This document shows, piece after piece, positions 61,107 to 64,000 of a stretch of 64,000 nt of DNA. The translations under genes and the position numbers were made by a program. The notes below the pieces were generated by a model. That model saw nothing but the letters and a program-made list of their open reading frames with translations, was not told the DNA's origin and made no database searches. The DNA is taken from the NCBI RefSeq assembly GCF_025567625.1, contig NZ_JAOQJC010000024.1, forward strand, positions 47,437 through 111,436, given 5' to 3'. Origin of the DNA: Paenibacillus sp. J5C2022. Its GTDB lineage: Bacteria > Bacillota > Bacilli > Paenibacillales > Paenibacillaceae. Numbering within the stretch: position 1 is the first letter of the stretch; every line of letters begins with the position of its first letter.

Positions 61107-62609
61107 TTATTCGTGAATAACCGCTATCGATTGCATCTTGGCATCGCTTGCTCCTTGAAACTTCGCTCCCACGCTTGCTAGCCTGCTAATTTGCTGAATG
61201 GCTTCTTCCGTAATCGGCTCGCCTCGATAAAGTAGAGGAATGCCTGGCGGGTAAGGAATGACATTCTCGGCTGACAGTCGGCCAGCCGCCTCTCTCAGCG
61301 GCACCTGAATGGTCTTAGCCTGCTCGTATGCCCCTCTGTGGAAAGCTACAGGCGCTCCTATTCCATCGCCTTGAGACGGCTCCAGAGCTGGAATGACTAC
61401 GCTCGGCTTCGATTCGTACGATGCCGCAACGGTCTGATGGATGCGTAGCAGCGATTGCTTCAGTCGCTTCATATCTTCTTCTGTAACCGATACGTTAACA
61501 ACAAGGACTACATATCTAACATCGGACATCTCCGGCCAGCATCCATCCCGTTCCAGCTCTTTATGGAGGTGCACACCGGACAATTGCCCGCTGATGTCGA
61601 ATAGAACCATTCTTAACGGATCATATTGCAATTCATTATTTCGCAGCAGCGTTCTCCCGTTAATATCCTGTATAATAAGTTGCCGCTCTTCCAGCCAGCT
61701 GCGAAATTGCTCCGCCAATAGAAGCGCCTTATGGAACAGCCGCTCCTTCTCCCGATCTATTATTGCTCGGGAAATATCCAGCGATGCCATAATCGGAAAT
61801 GAGGGACTGGAGCTCTGTACCATAGACAGCTGCTCGCGTACATCGGCGAGATCGATTCTGCTTCCCTGAACATGAAGCATTGCCCCCATTGTCATGGCTA
61901 GCAATGTTTTGTGCGTGGATTGCACGACAGCATCCGCACCAGCATATATCGCTGATGTCGGAAGTGCCGGATGCATGCTGTAATGCGCGCCATGGGCTTC
62001 ATCGACAATGAAGGGCTTATCGTAGTGATGCGTCAATTCTACATAGGGCTGCAGCGGTGTATTCATCCCGTAATAGTTCGGAGTGGAGAACATAACTCCT
62101 TTCGCCTTCGGATAACGCTGCAGCGCTTGCTCCAATTGCTGAAGCGAAGGAACAGTAGCGAGCCCAGAGTGTGCGTCGTACTGCGGGGCTAGAAATACGG
62201 CCGATGCGCCTGCCAGCTTCAACCCATTGATAATGGACTTATGGACATTGCGCTGCACGATAATCAGATCGCCTGGCTGGCATAAGGTAAGCATCATGGC
62301 TACATTGCCCGACGTGCTTCCCCCCACTAGCAAATAGGTATGATCGGCCCCGAAGCAATGAGCTGCCAGCCGCTCAGCCTCGGCAATGCACGCTTCCGGA
62401 TGATGCAAGTCGTCTGTTGAAGACAGCTCCGTTACATCGATCTCCATAACGGAGCTGAGCGGGTAGTAGCCTGATTGACCGGGCTGCTTTGATGCTATCC
62501 ATTGTCTGATCGCGTCGCCGTAACGATGTCCCGGCACATGGAAGCTGACAGGATCTCCTGATTGATGCTTCATCAACGCTTCATAGATAGGTGCTTGTAT
62601 TTCGTTCAT
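61107..62609 (-). CDS. Fold type I PLP enzyme, Orn/Lys/Arg decarboxylase family (YaaO-like)
   Basis: About 500 residues. The PLP lysine lies in VVQSTHKTLLAMTMGA; VPGHRYGD near the start and VDEAHGAHYSMHPALP are typical. B. subtilis YaaO sits in the same place beside tmk. Substrate not certain (arginine, lysine or related). ATG 62609 begins the conserved part; an ATG at 62645 is too close to its ribosome binding site. Confidence 0.88.
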   Translation of the reverse strand: MNEIQAPIYEALMKHQSGDPVSFHVPGHRYGDAIRQWIASKQPGQSGYYPLSSVMEIDVTELSSTDDLHHPEACIAEAERLAAHCFGADHTYLLVGGSTSGNVAMMLTLCQPGDLIIVQRNVHKSIINGLKLAGASAVFLAPQYDAHSGLATVPSLQQLEQALQRYPKAKGVMFSTPNYYGMNTPLQPYVELTHHYDKPFIVDEAHGAHYSMHPALPTSAIYAGADAVVQSTHKTLLAMTMGAMLHVQGSRIDLADVREQLSMVQSSSPSFPIMASLDISRAIIDREKERLFHKALLLAEQFRSWLEERQLIIQDINGRTLLRNNELQYDPLRMVLFDISGQLSGVHLHKELERDGCWPEMSDVRYVVLVVNVSVTEEDMKRLKQSLLRIHQTVAASYESKPSVVIPALEPSQGDGIGAPVAFHRGAYEQAKTIQVPLREAAGRLSAENVIPYPPGIPLLYRGEPITEEAIQQISRLASVGAKFQGASDAKMQSIAVIHE

Positions 62610-62682
62610 GTTTCGGTGCGCATTCCTTTCAACTGCGTTTGTCATTCCCCTTCATTGTACTGCAATTGAGGCGTCATAGGAC

Positions 62683-62717
62683 AAAAAAAAGAGCAACTTC
62701 CGATTTGGCAGCCGCTC
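62683..62717 (-). terminator. Terminator of gin, overlapping its stop codon
   Basis: Minus strand GAGCGGCTGCC ... GCTC followed by eight T; weak stem but a long T run. Confidence 0.6.
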
Positions 62718-62907
62718 AAGCGTTCTTTTCGATAAATATTTGCTTCATTTGATGGATAAAGAAGGGATACTTCGCATCTTTCACATCGGTATGAACCATT
62801 TCTGTTTCACAATCCTCACATATAAAGCCGTATATGACTCGAATACCTTCGCCTTCCGTTTTTCTGTTCCCGCATATTGCGCATTGATAACCGGATAATT
62901 CACTCAT
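62716..62907 (-). CDS. gin: Anti-sigma-G factor Gin (CsfB)
   Basis: 63 residues with two CxxC pairs (YQCAICGNR; FICEDCETEM) that bind zinc. Gin inhibits sigma-G (and sigma-E) until the right stage of sporulation. Its position near tmk is as in B. subtilis, but xpaC and yaaN, usual between them, are absent. Confidence 0.92.
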   Translation of the reverse strand: MSELSGYQCAICGNRKTEGEGIRVIYGFICEDCETEMVHTDVKDAKYPFFIHQMKQIFIEKNA

Positions 62908-63143
62908 TCCTCATCCCTGCCTTTCCCGTATACATGATGCCTCTACATCTATTATGACACGAAATCTATGATTTCATACTTGTTTCATATGCTGTTTTCA
63001 AATATTACTATATCGTATGCAGTTAATGGGCGGATGGTGATAACTTATGTGGGATTGAACTATGGACAAAACGGATTCGATTACCGATATAATTATTGAG
63101 TATTAGCTCAGTTGTGCATGGCACTATGGAAGGATGCGCGAAT

Positions 63144-63674
63144 ATGAAGAGGAAACTGTCAGAGCAAGAGAACGCAACGATCTATCAATATAAGCTCATT
63201 AAACGAAAAGTGATTGTTAAAGAGCTCATTTACAGCCATCTTCTAATGGCATTTATTTTCGCAGGCTGCCAGATTCTGATTTATCGAATGGAGGGGTTAT
63301 TTTCATGGTTGTTCGGCTTCGCACTCATACAAGCGCTGCACCTGCTTGTTCTGCTTCTGACGTTCATACGAGTCGATGAAGCAGCGGATCGCCAATGGAT
63401 TTGGCGAATTACCCCTCCCTGGATCGGGTTCAAGCCAGCTAATGATATTAGTCTTCTCATCTTCCGCAGAGTGCACCGCCACCTGTTTTGGATCGGATTA
63501 TGCTTTATTGCCCTGTTATATCCCTGGACCAAACCATCGCTCATGATAAGCCTTGTAAGCTGGCATATTTGGCTGCTAACCCCAAGACTATTGTTATCGT
63601 TCTCTTTTCGCAAGCAGCGTAAAGACGGGGTCCTGCGCCTGCAGACGAAGGAAGCATCCTACTATCACCGTTAA
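63144..63674 (+). CDS. Membrane protein of unknown function
   Basis: 176 residues with four hydrophobic segments (about 28-47, 52-75, 115-133, 139-157) between basic ends. ATG 63144 has GGAAGGA 9 nt upstream; the in-frame extension to 63096 has no ATG with a ribosome binding site. I do not recognise a family. Only plus-strand gene at the right end. Confidence 0.7.
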   Translation: MKRKLSEQENATIYQYKLIKRKVIVKELIYSHLLMAFIFAGCQILIYRMEGLFSWLFGFALIQALHLLVLLLTFIRVDEAADRQWIWRITPPWIGFKPANDISLLIFRRVHRHLFWIGLCFIALLYPWTKPSLMISLVSWHIWLLTPRLLLSFSFRKQRKDGVLRLQTKEASYYHR

Positions 63675-63790
63675 TAGATACCTGTAAAGATGCTGATGCT
63701 GCTCTCTCTCCTCTCCAAGGTCACTGCTTATTCATGATGAGAAGCTGTCTATTTAACAAGTATGGAGATCATTTTCACATGTTCATCCCA

Positions 63791-64000
63791 ACTTTAAATG
63801 AAATTTCGTACAAACTCAGTAACCATAGCGCGAATCAACCACCTTTGTACGAAATTTCTTTCAAAAGCAGCTAATGTACTCCTCAAATCTGCTACTTTGT
63901 ACGCTTTTTCACACAAATCACTCGCCATACACACTCAACCCACCACTTTTGTACGATTTTTCACACAAACTACCTCCCACACACGCTCAACCCTCCACTT
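63791..64000. repeat. Array of palindromes spaced 51-52 bp (array 3), running off the window
   Basis: TTTGTACGAAATTTC-like palindromes with core anchors at 63800, 63851, 63903 and 63955 (steps 51, 52, 52). Linkers share CTCAACC..CCAC. The last bases (CCACTT) match the lead-in of another copy. Confidence 0.8.

Overview
This window is chromosomal DNA from a moderately GC-rich, endospore-forming Firmicute, most likely a Paenibacillus or close relative. The evidence is the near-complete run of genes that B. subtilis carries between csfB/gin and spoIIE, all on the minus strand. Read from the right end it runs gin, yaaO-like, tmk, darA, yaaR, holB, ricT, yabA, yabB, rsmI, (abrB, plus strand), tatD, yabE, rnmV, ksgA, yabG, veg, sspF, ispE, purR, ridA, spoVG, glmU, ctc, pth, fin, mfd, prsA, spoVT, spoVB-like, mazG, hup, yabO, yabP, yabQ, divIC, yabR, spoIIE. 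I see no rRNA, tRNA, CRISPR array or intact prophage.

Layout. 1-5.9 kb: a truncated CheR methyltransferase, a partner-switching module (RsbW-like kinase, RsbV-like STAS protein, receiver-PP2C phosphatase), a YflT-type stress protein, small secreted and membrane proteins and a decayed LuxR fragment. 5.9-8.4 kb: spoIIE with a Spo0A-type promoter. 8.9-22.6 kb: an inserted carbohydrate-use island (GHL6-type glycosidase, neutral-ceramidase-like protein, AraC regulator, GNAT enzyme, 1334-residue secreted glycosidase-like protein, sugar ABC transporter, phytanoyl-CoA-dioxygenase-like protein), edged by an IS91-type remnant. 23.2-25.1 kb: yabR-divIC-yabQ-yabP. 25.2-26.9 kb: a second insertion, a divergent AraC/dioxygenase pair. 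27.2-33.1 kb: yabO, hup, mazG, spoVB-like, spoVT, with a 1.2-kb repeat-rich gap. 33.4-36.4 kb: a third insertion (ribbon-helix-helix protein, SPFH protein, Crp/Fnr regulator, flavohaemoglobin). 37-63 kb: prsA, mfd and the rest of the conserved core. 63.1-64 kb: an unknown membrane protein and palindromic repeats.

Functionally the core joins housekeeping (Mfd, Pth, GlmU, IspE, KsgA, RsmI, Tmk, HolB) with sporulation control (SpoIIE, AbrB, SpoVG, SpoVT, Fin, Gin, YabG, SspF, YabP/Q). Several classic control sites can be read directly: Spo0A boxes and promoter at abrB, a 21-bp-spacer promoter at spoIIE, a sigma-H promoter at spoVG, tandem consensus promoters at veg, a PurBox pair at purR, a CRP/FNR-type site at hmp and a sigma-B-like promoter at ctc.

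The most unusual signal is a set of three separate intergenic arrays of short palindromes repeating every 51-52 bp (near 30.2-30.4, 36.7-36.9 and 63.8-64.0 kb), close to five DNA helical turns. They lie outside terminators and match no element I know. Expected neighbours prs, metS, yazA and yaaN/xpaC are absent from their usual places, and synteny ends just after spoIIE.
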